Positions 8,024 to 15,885 of a stretch of DNA of 33,701 bases are shown here, piece after piece. The position numbers and the translations under genes are program-made. Under the pieces are notes generated by a model that was given only the letters and a program-made list of their open reading frames with translations, had not been told where the DNA came from and did no database searches. Source of the DNA: SAR202 cluster bacterium Casp-Chloro-G2 (GTDB lineage Bacteria; Chloroflexota; Dehalococcoidia; Lucifugimonadales; UBA3495); assembly GCA_002816575.1 (NCBI GenBank), contig MUCI01000005.1, positions 1 to 33,701 of the forward strand, in the 5' to 3' direction. The first letter of the stretch is position 1; the number at the start of each line of letters is the position of its first letter.

Positions 8024-8743
8024 ATGGCTGAACTACAGGGCGCTGAGAAGCAGAAGTACGTAGCCGATCTTTTCTCCCGTATATCGGGCCGCTATGACCT
8101 GATGAACGACCTGATGACGCTGGGCATGCACCGGCGCTGGAAACGCCGGACCGCGGCGCTGGCGGCCCGTGGCCTGAGCGGCCCGGCCATCGATGTCTCC
8201 AGCGGGACCGGCGACCTGGCTTTGGCCCTGGCCCGCCGACCGGAGGTTGACCGGACCGTGGGCTTGGACCTACTGCAGAGCATGGTCTCGCGGGCCGCCG
8301 CCAAGGCAAAGGCCCAAGGCTTGTCAGGCTCGGTTACCATGATGACCGGTGACGCCCTCTCCCTACCCTTCGCCTCGGGCAGCTTTGCCTGCGCCACCGC
8401 CGGGTTCAGCCTTAGAAACATGCCCGACGTGGGGGCGGCATTGGCGGAAATGGTCCGCGTGGTCCAACCCGGGGGGCGGGTGGCCATCTTGGAGTTGTCG
8501 CCGATGCCCAAGGGTCTTCGTTCCACCATGTTCCGGCCCTTGTTCCACGGTCTGGTGCCGTTCATCGGACGGTTGGTTGCGGGGGAGCGGGCCGCCTATT
8601 CCTATCTCCCCAAGTCGGTGGACCATTTCTTGGATGCCGACCGCCTGGCCGAATTGCTCTCCGTATCGGGCCTCGACGAAGTCGGGTACCGGCGTCTTGG
8701 TTTCGGCACGGTGGCCTTGCATTGGGGCGTGAAACGGGGCTAG
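8024..8743 (+). CDS. ubiE: Demethylmenaquinone methyltransferase (UbiE/MenG type)
   Basis: 239 aa SAM-dependent C-methyltransferase, the final step of menaquinone synthesis. It has the UbiE N-terminal signature (RYDLMNDLMTLGMHRRWKR), SAM motif I as DVSSGTGDLALAL (usually DxxGGTGD), the GFSLRNMPD segment, and the C-terminal YLPKSVDHF segment. It follows ubiX by 30 bp and is probably in the same operon. Ubiquinone is unlikely in this lineage, so menaquinone is the expected product; that part is inferred. Confidence 0.92.
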   Translation: MAELQGAEKQKYVADLFSRISGRYDLMNDLMTLGMHRRWKRRTAALAARGLSGPAIDVSSGTGDLALALARRPEVDRTVGLDLLQSMVSRAAAKAKAQGLSGSVTMMTGDALSLPFASGSFACATAGFSLRNMPDVGAALAEMVRVVQPGGRVAILELSPMPKGLRSTMFRPLFHGLVPFIGRLVAGERAAYSYLPKSVDHFLDADRLAELLSVSGLDEVGYRRLGFGTVALHWGVKRG

Positions 8744-8785
8744 TTCTGTCGAGGGGACATCCATTATCAAGGCCCCAAGTTTTAC

Positions 8786-8806
8786 CGGAATCGCGCGTCG
8801 ATTCCG
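8786..8806. repeat. Perfect hairpin after ubiE
   Basis: CGGAATCG (8786-8793) and CGATTCCG (8799-8806) are perfect 8-bp arms around a 5-base loop, 43 bp after the ubiE stop. There is no T-run, so it is not a standard terminator; it could be an operator near the prfA promoter or a 3' end stabiliser. Confidence 0.4.
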
Positions 8807-8829
8807 CCTGGTCTAACACGCTATCGAGC

Positions 8830-8858
8830 TTGTTTCTCCTTTACCCGTGGGGTAGACT
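8830..8858 (+). promoter_or_regulatory. Possible promoter of prfA-prmC
   Basis: TTGTTT (8830-8835) and TAGACT (8853-8858) are 17 bp apart, about 60 bp upstream of prfA. Both boxes are imperfect. Confidence 0.35.
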
Positions 8859-8923
8859 AGGGTCAAGTTGGCGGTATTCGACACACCGGTTCGGGCTATA
8901 TTTACCGCTCATGAGTATCAACG

Positions 8924-10003
8924 ATGGTCACCATGCTGGACAAACTCGACCCCGTTATTCGCCGCTACCATGAGATTGAAGAATCCATGGGAGACCCTGA
9001 GGTCGCGGCCGATTTCGAACGTGTCCAAGAGTTGGCCAAAGAACGGGCTTCTCTGGAGAACCTGGTCGATATCGGCGGCCGCTACCGAGGTTTAGTAGAG
9101 GAGATCGAGGACCTGCAGTCGCTCGTCCGCGACGGTTCCGACCCTGAGCTGGTCCTGATGGCCAAGGAAGAACTGGAAGAGGCCCAGGCCAAGCTGGAAC
9201 AGCTGTCCCAGACGCTGCGGCTGGCCCTGCTCCCCAAGAACCCCAATGACGAGCGGGACGTGATCGTGGAGATTCGCGCCGGCACCGGTGGGGCTGAGGC
9301 CGGGATATTCGCGGCCGATCTCTACCGGGCCTATTCCCGCTACGCGGTGAACCAGGGTTGGTCCGTGGATGTGATGGACTCCAACTCCACTGAGGTGGGT
9401 GGGTTCAACAAGATTGTCTTCCAGATCGAAGGCAAAGGCGTTTTCAGCCGGATGAAGTTTGAAAGCGGCGTTCACCGCGTTCAGCGCATCCCCAACACCG
9501 AAACTCAGGGCCGCATCCACACATCAACCGCCACGGTGGTTGTGCTACCAGTGGTCGACGAAGTTGAAGTGAAGGTCGACCCCAACGACCTCCGCATCGA
9601 TATCTTCCATGCCGGCGGCCACGGCGGTCAGAACGTCAACAAAGTGGCCACGGCCGTGCGCATCGTCCACGAACCTTCCGGCCTGACGGTAGTCTGCCAG
9701 GACGAGCGTTCCCAGCACAAGAACAAGCAGCGGGCCATGTCGATGCTCAGGTCCAGGTTGTACGAGGCGGAGCAGATCCGGAAGGATGCCGAGTTGAGCG
9801 AGACACGGCGTTCCCAGGTTGCCGGGGCCGAGCGGTCGGAGAAGATTCGCACCTACAACTACCCGCAAGACCGGGTGACCGACCACCGCAGCAACGAGAA
9901 CTTCCACGACATTCCCCGGCTGATGGCGGGCGGTCTGGAAGACATGTTCGACAAGCTAAGCGCCTGGGAAGAGGAACGACTCCTGGCCGATGCCACCGCC
10001 TAA
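8924..10003 (+). CDS. prfA: Peptide chain release factor 1
   Basis: 359 aa, the normal RF1 length. It terminates translation at UAA and UAG. The peptidyl-hydrolysis GGQ tripeptide is at 234-236 within AGGHGGQNVNKVATAV. The stop-codon-reading PxT motif is P190-N191-T192 (RIPNTETQGRIHTSTATV), which distinguishes it from RF2 (SPF). The N-terminal coiled-coil domain covers roughly residues 1-100. An ATG at 8933 (MLDKLDP) is an equally plausible start. prmC, which methylates the GGQ glutamine, follows after 127 bp. Since UGA is read by RF2, this gene does not bear directly on the TGA recoding proposed at 13298. Confidence 0.96.
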   Translation: MVTMLDKLDPVIRRYHEIEESMGDPEVAADFERVQELAKERASLENLVDIGGRYRGLVEEIEDLQSLVRDGSDPELVLMAKEELEEAQAKLEQLSQTLRLALLPKNPNDERDVIVEIRAGTGGAEAGIFAADLYRAYSRYAVNQGWSVDVMDSNSTEVGGFNKIVFQIEGKGVFSRMKFESGVHRVQRIPNTETQGRIHTSTATVVVLPVVDEVEVKVDPNDLRIDIFHAGGHGGQNVNKVATAVRIVHEPSGLTVVCQDERSQHKNKQRAMSMLRSRLYEAEQIRKDAELSETRRSQVAGAERSEKIRTYNYPQDRVTDHRSNENFHDIPRLMAGGLEDMFDKLSAWEEERLLADATA

Positions 10004-10130
10004 CTCCCAGCACAAGCCCAGCAGGGCGTTGATCCTTGACACGGCGATATCGTTCGGCGCGGCGTTTGGCCCCGTTTTACCTTTCGAGCGCAACCCATTC
10101 GATTCGACGACTTAGGATATAAAGCCGCCA

Positions 10131-10994
10131 ATGGCGATCCTCCGCAACGTGATTCAAGACACCCACCAGAGACTGGAATCGGCTGGGATCCCCGACGCCC
10201 GCCTTGAGGCCGAAGTGATGGTGATGACCGTGATGCGCATGCCGAGGCAGAGCCTGTTCGCCGAACAGGAGTCCGAGGTTTCCGGGCAACAGCAAGCCGG
10301 CCTGGAACAACTGCTGGCGCGCCGGCTCGAGCGGGAGCCACTGGCCTATATCCTGGGGCAGCGCGAGTTCTACGGCATCAGTGTGGTTGTAAACCCGTCG
10401 GTCCTGATACCCCGCCCGGAAACCGAGGGCCTGGTGGAGCATGCCCTATTCATGGCCATGATGGGCATGGAATCCCGGGACTTGGTGATCGCCGATGTTG
10501 GCACCGGCACCGGCGCGATAGCCATCAACCTGGCCATTCACCTGCCCGCCGCCAGGATCTTCGCCGTCGACGTATCCGACGCGGCGCTGGATGTGGCCGC
10601 TTACAACATCAGGGGACACGGCGTGGCCGACCGGGTGACCCTGGCCATCGGTGACCTGTTGGACGCAGTGCCGGAGCCGGTAGACCTCATCGTGGCCAAC
10701 CTGCCCTACATCCCCACCGGCCGGATACCGACCCTGCAGCCAGAGGTCCAGAAAGAACCGCTGTTGGCCCTGGACGGTGGACCGGATGGCCTGGACTTGG
10801 TCCGCCGTCTGCTGATCCAGTCTGAAGACAAGCTCAAGGACCACGGCATCATCCTCTTGGAACTGGACCCGGAACAGGTCCCGGTGGTCCAAGGATTGGC
10901 GTTGCAGCATTTCCCCGAGGGCGCCACCAGCGTCGAACAAGACCTGGCCCACCTGGACCGCGTCTTGGTCATCCACAGCCAGTCTCCGGAGTAG
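10131..10994 (+). CDS. prmC: Release factor glutamine methyltransferase
   Basis: 287 aa. PrmC methylates the glutamine of the GGQ motif in release factors with SAM. Visible are the N-terminal helical substrate-binding domain, PRPETE at about residue 95, SAM motif I as DVGTGTGAIAINLA, and the catalytic substrate-binding motif as N190-L191-P192-Y193 (N-P-P-Y in most relatives). The partner prfA is immediately upstream. An A+T-rich TATAAA at 10118-10123 lies directly before the ATG, so a short-leader or leaderless transcript is possible. Confidence 0.94.
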   Translation: MAILRNVIQDTHQRLESAGIPDARLEAEVMVMTVMRMPRQSLFAEQESEVSGQQQAGLEQLLARRLEREPLAYILGQREFYGISVVVNPSVLIPRPETEGLVEHALFMAMMGMESRDLVIADVGTGTGAIAINLAIHLPAARIFAVDVSDAALDVAAYNIRGHGVADRVTLAIGDLLDAVPEPVDLIVANLPYIPTGRIPTLQPEVQKEPLLALDGGPDGLDLVRRLLIQSEDKLKDHGIILLELDPEQVPVVQGLALQHFPEGATSVEQDLAHLDRVLVIHSQSPE

Positions 10995-11363
10995 ATGCCG
11001 GGACCCGTCCGCACCTGCGGTGAGTATGCCCCGAGACCACTGATGCCCCCGCTTTTCCTCCCAGAAACGCCCGGACTTGGATGCCTGGGTCATACCGAGG
11101 TAATCCCAATCATGGCAAATTCTCATGATTCGGGAATCTCAGTTTGATATTGACCCATTCTGAGCCAAGGAGGCCGACGCCCAGGCGATGCGGTACTGGT
11201 ATAAGTCAAAGGGGACCCAACTTGGCAAGGGGTCCTGGCCATTGACCACCGCCTAGTGCGGCACTCGGACAAAGCCGGCTTGGATATCCGGGCAACCGGC
11301 TAAGATAGCCCGGCCAACCCCCAGGGGGCGATTCGCGTATCCGCGGACTGGAATCAAACAACG

Positions 11364-11400
11364 AAAAAGGCCAGGCTATCTTGATTGATCCCCTGGCCTC
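11364..11400 (-). terminator. Rho-independent terminator, minus strand
   Basis: On the minus strand AGGCCAGG pairs perfectly with CCTGGCCT, followed by TTTTT and further T-rich sequence. It lies about 550 bp beyond the stop of the last recognised minus-strand gene (11954). Confidence 0.85.
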
Positions 11401-11551
11401 TTAGTTACCAGATGGTATAACACAGCCCCTTTTGTCTCGCCGGCATGCACTACCGGATGAACCCACCGTGTTCGCTTAACCTTTTCCTCCTGCTGATTCG
11501 CTAAATCGCTGTTGGGCAGGCGAAGCTGACGGTTATTGGGTTTTAATTATG

Positions 11552-11686
11552 TCAATTTAAGAGCCGATGGGCTTGCCGCCCCCACCTGGCAGGTATAGCT
11601 TCTAGTTCCTCTACTTTTACGGCCGTAGGGGCCGCAGACGGGAACTTCCAAGCATGATCCAATATGTATTTTCGGACCGTTTTCAC
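11552..11686 (-). CDS. Possible 44-residue small ORF
   Basis: The frame starts at GTG 11686 (MKTVRKYILDHAWKF...) and ends at a TGA at 11552-11554. An AGGAGG overlaps the start codon rather than preceding it at a normal distance, which argues against this start. Its GTG overlaps the stop of another unrecognised frame (11683-11880, TTG start, 65 codons). No known motif is seen. It may be a chance frame or the remnant of a decayed gene. Confidence 0.15.
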   Translation of the reverse strand: MKTVRKYILDHAWKFPSAAPTAVKVEELEAIPARWGRQAHRLLN

Positions 11687-11953
11687 CTCCTGATGGATGC
11701 CGCCCTGACACGGGCTGGACAATCCCGATTTGCCGTGTGAATGAGGCTTTCCACGTTGTTGTGCCGTACTAGGGTCTCGGACCAGTCCGGGTTTCGCCTG
11801 CCATGATGGGTGCGTCGGTCCGGTCCTGTCCGCTCATTTCCCCTGACATCAATACTGTATATCCGCCGGTATGAGGGCAACAGAGACGAATGGTACCTTT
11901 TGCCCGGGCCGTGTGGCCCGCCCCACGCCCAAGATCAGCCTTTTAGCTCCGAT

Positions 11954-13438
11954 TCACAGGCCGGTTATCTCAAAGGTGGAAACCTCTCCCGAATCCACGT
12001 CCGCTACCCGGATGGCGTGGTTGTTGGTGTCGGCGATGTACATCTTGCCGTTGGCGAAGCTGATGCCGCTGGGCTCGGAGAACTGGGCTACCTCGGCCGC
12101 CCCGTCAGTATGGCCGAAGGCCCCGGTTCCCAAGACGGTGAAGGCGCTCCTGGTGGCGGGCAGCACCCGCTTGATCTTGTGGTTGTAGGTGTCGGCGATA
12201 TAGATCACGCCGTCGTGGTGGGCGATGCCGATGGGGTGTTGCAGCCTGACCCGGTGGTCCGAACCGTCCACGTCGCCAAAGACGAACAGGTCCAGGCCCA
12301 CGATGGTCTGCACTTTGCCCGCCGGGTTGATATCTGCCGACCGCACCGAGCTGGTCTCACTGTCGGCGAAGTAGAGCTTGACCCCGTCGGTGGCGATGCC
12401 GCACGGCTGGGCCAGCTCCGCGTTCGCCAACGGCCCGTCGGTGATCGCCTCTTTGCCGTTTCCAGCGAAGGGTCCGGCCATGCCCGAATCCAGATCCATG
12501 GACCATAGTTGATGGATCCCGGCCATGGCGATATACAGGATTCCGTTATGGTGCACCAGGTCGAACGGGGAGCTAAGTTCCATGGTCCGGCCCGGGCGGG
12601 TGCCTTCCCTGGTATGTCCCTGCTCGCCGGTGCCGGCGATGGTCGCCAGCTTCCCCGTCCCCAAGTCAATCTTGCGTATCGCGTGGTTCTCCGTATCGGC
12701 CACATACAGCGTCTCGCCATCCAGCGCCATGCCCTGCGGATGGTTGAAGGCGCAGCCGGCGAGATCGCCATCAGTCAGACCCTCTTGGCCGCTGCCGATG
12801 ACGTCCCGCACAGCGCCGTCCAGTGAAGTTACCACGACACGGTTATGGTTGGTGTCGGCGATGAAAAGGCGGCCGCTCGGCCCGTCGGCCAGCACCTTTC
12901 CGGGAAAACTGAGCAGCGTCTCCGGCGCCGATCGAAACTTGGACGGCAACGGTTCGTGATTTAAAAGACCCTGGGCGTCAAACTCGGCCAACATCTTGCC
13001 GAGTAGTCCATCGAAGGCGTCATAACTCATCTCGCCTTCGTGTTTGCCAATCACATTTCCCTGGGGGTCGATGAACATCAACGTCGGCCAGGCCCGGCAG
13101 GAATACTGCTGCCAAACCTGGAATTCAGAGTCGTTGATCACCGGGTGCTCCAGTTCGTACCGGCGCACCGCGCTGGCCAGATTGCCGGTGTCCTTTTCGT
13201 TGGGGAATTTGGCCGTGTGGACACCGATCACCGCCAGTTCATTGGCGTACTTATTTTCCAGTTTCCGCAACTGCGGAAAGATGTGGGCGCAGTTGATTCA
13301 ACAGTAGGTCCAGAAGTCCAGGACCACGATCTTTCCCTTGAGTCCCCGCAGGGTCACGGGCCGGTCAGAATTGATCCACTCCAGCCTTTCCGGAAATTCG
13401 GGCGCGGCCAGCTTGCCGGCGAATGATCCGCTGCTCAT
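11954..13438 (-). CDS. Selenocysteine-containing thioredoxin-like/NHL-repeat protein (NHLRC2-like)
   Basis: 494 residues from the ATG at 13438 (preceded by GGGGGA), with one in-frame TGA at 13298-13300 read as selenocysteine 47. Residues 1-145 are a thioredoxin/TlpA-like fold: DFWTYC-U-INC gives the redox motif U47-I-N-C50, and [15 protein letters not shown] and [14 protein letters not shown] follow. Residues about 150-490 hold at least five NHL/beta-propeller repeats ([55 protein letters not shown]). The domain order matches animal and bacterial NHLRC2-like proteins, which have YCCINC. A hairpin 18 nt after the TGA fits a bacterial SECIS. A conventional reading would truncate the gene to a TTG at 13270 and lose the active site. 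Likely a thiol oxidoreductase; substrate unknown. Last gene of a minus-strand operon. Confidence 0.87.
13262..13300 (-). promoter_or_regulatory. Bacterial SECIS element with the recoded UGA
   Basis: On the mRNA the UGA (13300-13298) is followed by 18 nt, then stem UUUCCGC, loop AGUU and stem GCGGAAA (13279-13262). The stem is perfect and the loop carries GU; the loop G is 27 nt after the UGA. Known bacterial SECIS elements have a small apical loop with a conserved G at about 16-37 nt after UGA, which SelB recognises. Confidence 0.82.
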
Positions 13439-13460
13439 GGCGTCCCCCATATGTCAGATC

Positions 13461-13491
13461 GGCCGGCGGCCCCTTCGCGGGGCTGCCGGCC
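13461..13491 (-). repeat. Strong GC-rich hairpin upstream of the selenoprotein gene
   Basis: GGCCGGCGGCCCC (13461-13473) pairs with GGGGCTGCCGGCC (13479-13491) with one G-T pair, around a 5-base loop. It lies between the galactose-binding gene and the selenoprotein start, 23 bp before that ATG. No T-run follows, so it may slow read-through, protect mRNA or block ribosomes rather than terminate. Confidence 0.6.
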
Positions 13492-13526
13492 GGTATGTCC
13501 AGATTGATGGTGTGCAGACGGCGCTC

Positions 13527-14051
13527 TTAAGCTCCCGGCGCAGGCTCGAATGCCAAGGTGGCGTAGCGCATGAAGATCGCGCCCACCGGCACGCCCAGCG
13601 GCGCGTTGGCCACCAGAACGGCGATGACATGCTCGGTCCCCGGGACCGCCGGGTCTTCGATGAGGATGCGTTTGGGGGTGTTGTTGCCGGTTACCACCCA
13701 CTTGTCGCGGTCGATGTTCCCATCAACGTAGACCTCGCCGTAGTTGTCCACGTTGGTCTCGAACCAGACCCGGCCGCCGGCCACGTTCTCGCCCTTCACC
13801 TGGGCGGGGATGGTGATCTTGATCCGGTACCAAGCAAAGGTGAAGCCAACCGAATGCCGCTCTTGGATGTCGGCGTTCTGCGGCCACCAGGAGTCGTCGT
13901 AGTCCGGAAGGCGGGCTGGGCTCTCTCGCATCTCGGCCACCAAGCCCTGGTTGGGCTCGCCGGGAACCAGGCCGGGGGCGATCCTCCAGCCGTCTGAATC
14001 AACCACCGCCCGGTCGCCGGGCAGTTCTAGGTCCAATGATACTCGGGGCAT
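13527..14051 (-). CDS. Galactose-binding/jelly-roll domain protein of unknown function
   Basis: 174 aa, cytoplasmic by the lack of a signal peptide. The pattern FAWYRIKITIPAQVKG, VWFETNVDNYGEVYVDG and IAVLVANAPLG resembles the beta-sandwich sugar-binding domain at the N-terminus of glycoside hydrolase family 2 enzymes, but here it is a stand-alone protein without a catalytic domain. The start has AGGAG five bases upstream. It sits 25 bp after a dienelactone hydrolase and 88 bp before the selenoprotein, on the same strand. The function is unknown; ligand binding is inferred from fold similarity only. Confidence 0.7.
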   Translation of the reverse strand: MPRVSLDLELPGDRAVVDSDGWRIAPGLVPGEPNQGLVAEMRESPARLPDYDDSWWPQNADIQERHSVGFTFAWYRIKITIPAQVKGENVAGGRVWFETNVDNYGEVYVDGNIDRDKWVVTGNNTPKRILIEDPAVPGTEHVIAVLVANAPLGVPVGAIFMRYATLAFEPAPGA

Positions 14052-14076
14052 GTTTACTCCTAGATCGGTGTGTCGT

Positions 14077-14829
14077 TTATTCGCAGGGCGGTCCGTCGTA
14101 GCCCGAAGGCCGGGCGCCGCTCAGGTGCCGGCCAAAGAAGTCCAAGGTCCGCGGCCACGACATCTCTGCCGCCGCTCTCTGGTAGCGGGGCGGGTTGGCC
14201 GGGTTCATGAAGGCATGATTGGCGCCGGGGTAGGTGTAGAACTGATGGGGAACGGCGAACTTGTTCAACTCGGCGTCCAACACGACCATGTCATCTTGGG
14301 AAGGGTTTTCGTCAACCTCCCCGAAGTGGAACAACACCGGGCATCTGATGTTGCATGTCGCCGCGAACGGCGCCTGGGTGGCGCTCCCCCACGGGACCAT
14401 TATGTTCCCGCCGTAGTAGGGCACGGCGGCTTTGAAGACCGGATTAGTCGCGGCGGCCAGCCAGGTAACCCGCCCACCCATGCAGAACCCGGTGATGCCG
14501 ATACGGTCCGAGTCGATGGAAGAATGACCGTTGAGAAAATCCACGGTGGCGTTGATGTCGTCAATGATCAGCGGGTCGTCCAGTTGGTCCCGCTTGGTCT
14601 TGCCGGTGCTCTCAACCATTTCGTCGGTGATCCGGTGGAACAGGTCCGGGGCCACTGCCGCGTAGCCAGCGCCGGCGAGTTTATCGGCCATGTCTTGAAT
14701 GAACTTGTCCACGCCCGATGCGTGCTGGGCGACCACCACGGCCGGAAAGGGACCGGTGCCTTCGGGCACGCTGGCGTAGACATCCATCTCAGACCCGTTA
14801 ACCTGCAACTTTTCCCAGAACGACGGCAT
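14077..14829 (-). CDS. Dienelactone hydrolase family protein (copy 1)
   Basis: 250 aa alpha/beta-hydrolase. The family triad is Cys-Asp-His: C116 in GFCMGG, D173 in FGEVDENPS, and H205 in GANHAFMNP. Family members hydrolyse dienelactones from chlorocatechol breakdown or act on other lactones and esters; the substrate here is unknown. Start ATG has GGGAGGGG five bases upstream. It is a close paralogue of the next gene on the minus strand (14907-15617), with the same domain layout and matching residues around the triad, and an extra 14-residue C-terminal tail. Confidence 0.88.
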   Translation of the reverse strand: MPSFWEKLQVNGSEMDVYASVPEGTGPFPAVVVAQHASGVDKFIQDMADKLAGAGYAAVAPDLFHRITDEMVESTGKTKRDQLDDPLIIDDINATVDFLNGHSSIDSDRIGITGFCMGGRVTWLAAATNPVFKAAVPYYGGNIMVPWGSATQAPFAATCNIRCPVLFHFGEVDENPSQDDMVVLDAELNKFAVPHQFYTYPGANHAFMNPANPPRYQRAAAEMSWPRTLDFFGRHLSGARPSGYDGPPCE

Positions 14830-14906
14830 ACAGCCCCTCCCAACTCAGATACGAATCATCCCCAAATTTCGCCCCACCTACTTCACGGCAGCTACTTCCC
14901 GACAGC

Positions 14907-15617
14907 CTACTTCAGGTGCTGGTCAAAGAACTCGATCGTCCGGGTCCAGGCCACTTTGCCCGATTCTTCGTGGAACCGGTCGGGGTTCGTGAAGTCCATG
15001 AAGGCGTGGTTCGCGCCCTCGTAGGTATGGAACACGTGGTCCTTGCCCAGGCGCGTTAGCTCGGCGTCAAACTTGTCCCGGTCGTCAACCGATGGGTTGC
15101 CGTCCAACGACCCGAAATGGAACAGCATGGGGCAGTTGATGTTGCTGGCCATGGAGAACGGAGTGTCTCCTGGCCCCCAATTGCCCATGATGTTGCCGCC
15201 GTAGAAGGGCACGGTGCACTTGAAGACGGGGTTGGTGGCGGCCATCAACCAGGCGATCCGCCCGCCCATGCAGAATCCGGTCACGCCCAACCGGCCACTG
15301 TCGATGGACGGGTTGGCCGTGAGGAAATCAACGGCGGCGTTCATGTCGGCGATGATGTCCGCATCTTTCAGGTGGCCCAGGCGGTCCAAACGGGGGCCAT
15401 CCATAACTTCCTTTGGAAACCGGTGGAACAGGTCCGGCACCACGGCCACATACCCGGCCTCGGCCAAGTGGTCGGCCATCTTACGGTCAAAGTCATCCAG
15501 CCCGCCGACATGAAAGGCGATCACCACGGCGGGATGAGGTCCGGAGCCCTCCGGCAACGCCGCATACATGTCCATCTGGCTGCCGCCGACAGTCAACTTG
15601 TCAGTAAAACTAGGCAC
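14907..15617 (-). CDS. Dienelactone hydrolase family protein (copy 2)
   Basis: 236 aa, starting at a GTG behind GAGGTGAT. Triad: C116 in GFCMGG, D172 in FGSLDGNPS, H204 in GANHAFMDF. Most of the length aligns with copy 1 (PDLFHR, SIDS-R-G-TGFCMGGR, AATNPVFK, YGGNIM), showing tandem duplication. It is the first gene of the operon leading to the selenoprotein. Three GAAGTAG repeats occur at and after its stop, see findings. Substrate unknown. Confidence 0.88.
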   Translation of the reverse strand: MPSFTDKLTVGGSQMDMYAALPEGSGPHPAVVIAFHVGGLDDFDRKMADHLAEAGYVAVVPDLFHRFPKEVMDGPRLDRLGHLKDADIIADMNAAVDFLTANPSIDSGRLGVTGFCMGGRIAWLMAATNPVFKCTVPFYGGNIMGNWGPGDTPFSMASNINCPMLFHFGSLDGNPSVDDRDKFDAELTRLGKDHVFHTYEGANHAFMDFTNPDRFHEESGKVAWTRTIEFFDQHLK

Positions 15618-15809
15618 GGTGGATCACCTCATTATCTTGTCCGGGGTTTTGTCTGTGGGTCATTCGGGATTCGGATTGGCGAATTCTACCAGAATCCGGA
15701 GCGGCGGGCATCAGGGGCTCCAACCCAAACCGCAAAGGGGCTGTCGCGCATTCATTATCTACGTAAATGGACAGGTGCTTCCGGAGAGAAAACCCGTTAC
15801 CCGCCGGAT

Positions 15810-15839
15810 TTGACATTTAGGCGCCCGGTATTTTAGGAT
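15810..15839 (+). promoter_or_regulatory. Promoter of the cohesin gene pair
   Basis: A consensus TTGACA (15810-15815) lies 18 bp before TAGGAT (15834-15839). The predicted start near 15846 is just before the inverted repeat at 15854. Confidence 0.6.
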
Positions 15840-15853
15840 GCATAATCTCTAAT

Positions 15854-15885
15854 ATCACTGATATGGTTATGACCTAATCAGTGAT
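15854..15885. promoter_or_regulatory. Perfect 9-bp inverted repeat, operator or leader hairpin
   Basis: ATCACTGAT (15854-15862) and ATCAGTGAT (15877-15885) are perfect arms spaced by 14 bp, just downstream of the predicted transcription start. No T-run follows. A DNA operator or a 5' mRNA hairpin are both possible. Confidence 0.5.

Larger units (their letters stand above)
10995..11953. other. 959-bp stretch with no recognised gene
   Basis: Neither strand carries a recognisable protein. It holds a strong minus-strand terminator (11364-11400), GC-rich pairings around 11273-11313 that could form a pseudoknot, and two short overlapping minus-strand frames (11552-11880). No tRNA, tmRNA, RNase P or 6S signature could be recognised by eye. 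The terminator implies something transcribed leftward ends here: either an untranslated tail of the operon ending at 11954 or an unannotated small RNA. Confidence 0.6.

Noticed and set aside
11954-13270. Conventional gene model for the NHL protein starting at TTG 13270
   Set aside because: The frame upstream of the TGA continues the thioredoxin fold perfectly to an ATG, and the 13270 start would lie inside the SECIS hairpin with no ribosome-binding site.
13951-15024. 357-codon plus-strand frame across the hydrolase genes
   Set aside because: Antisense shadow of two clear hydrolase genes; no motif or ribosome-binding site.
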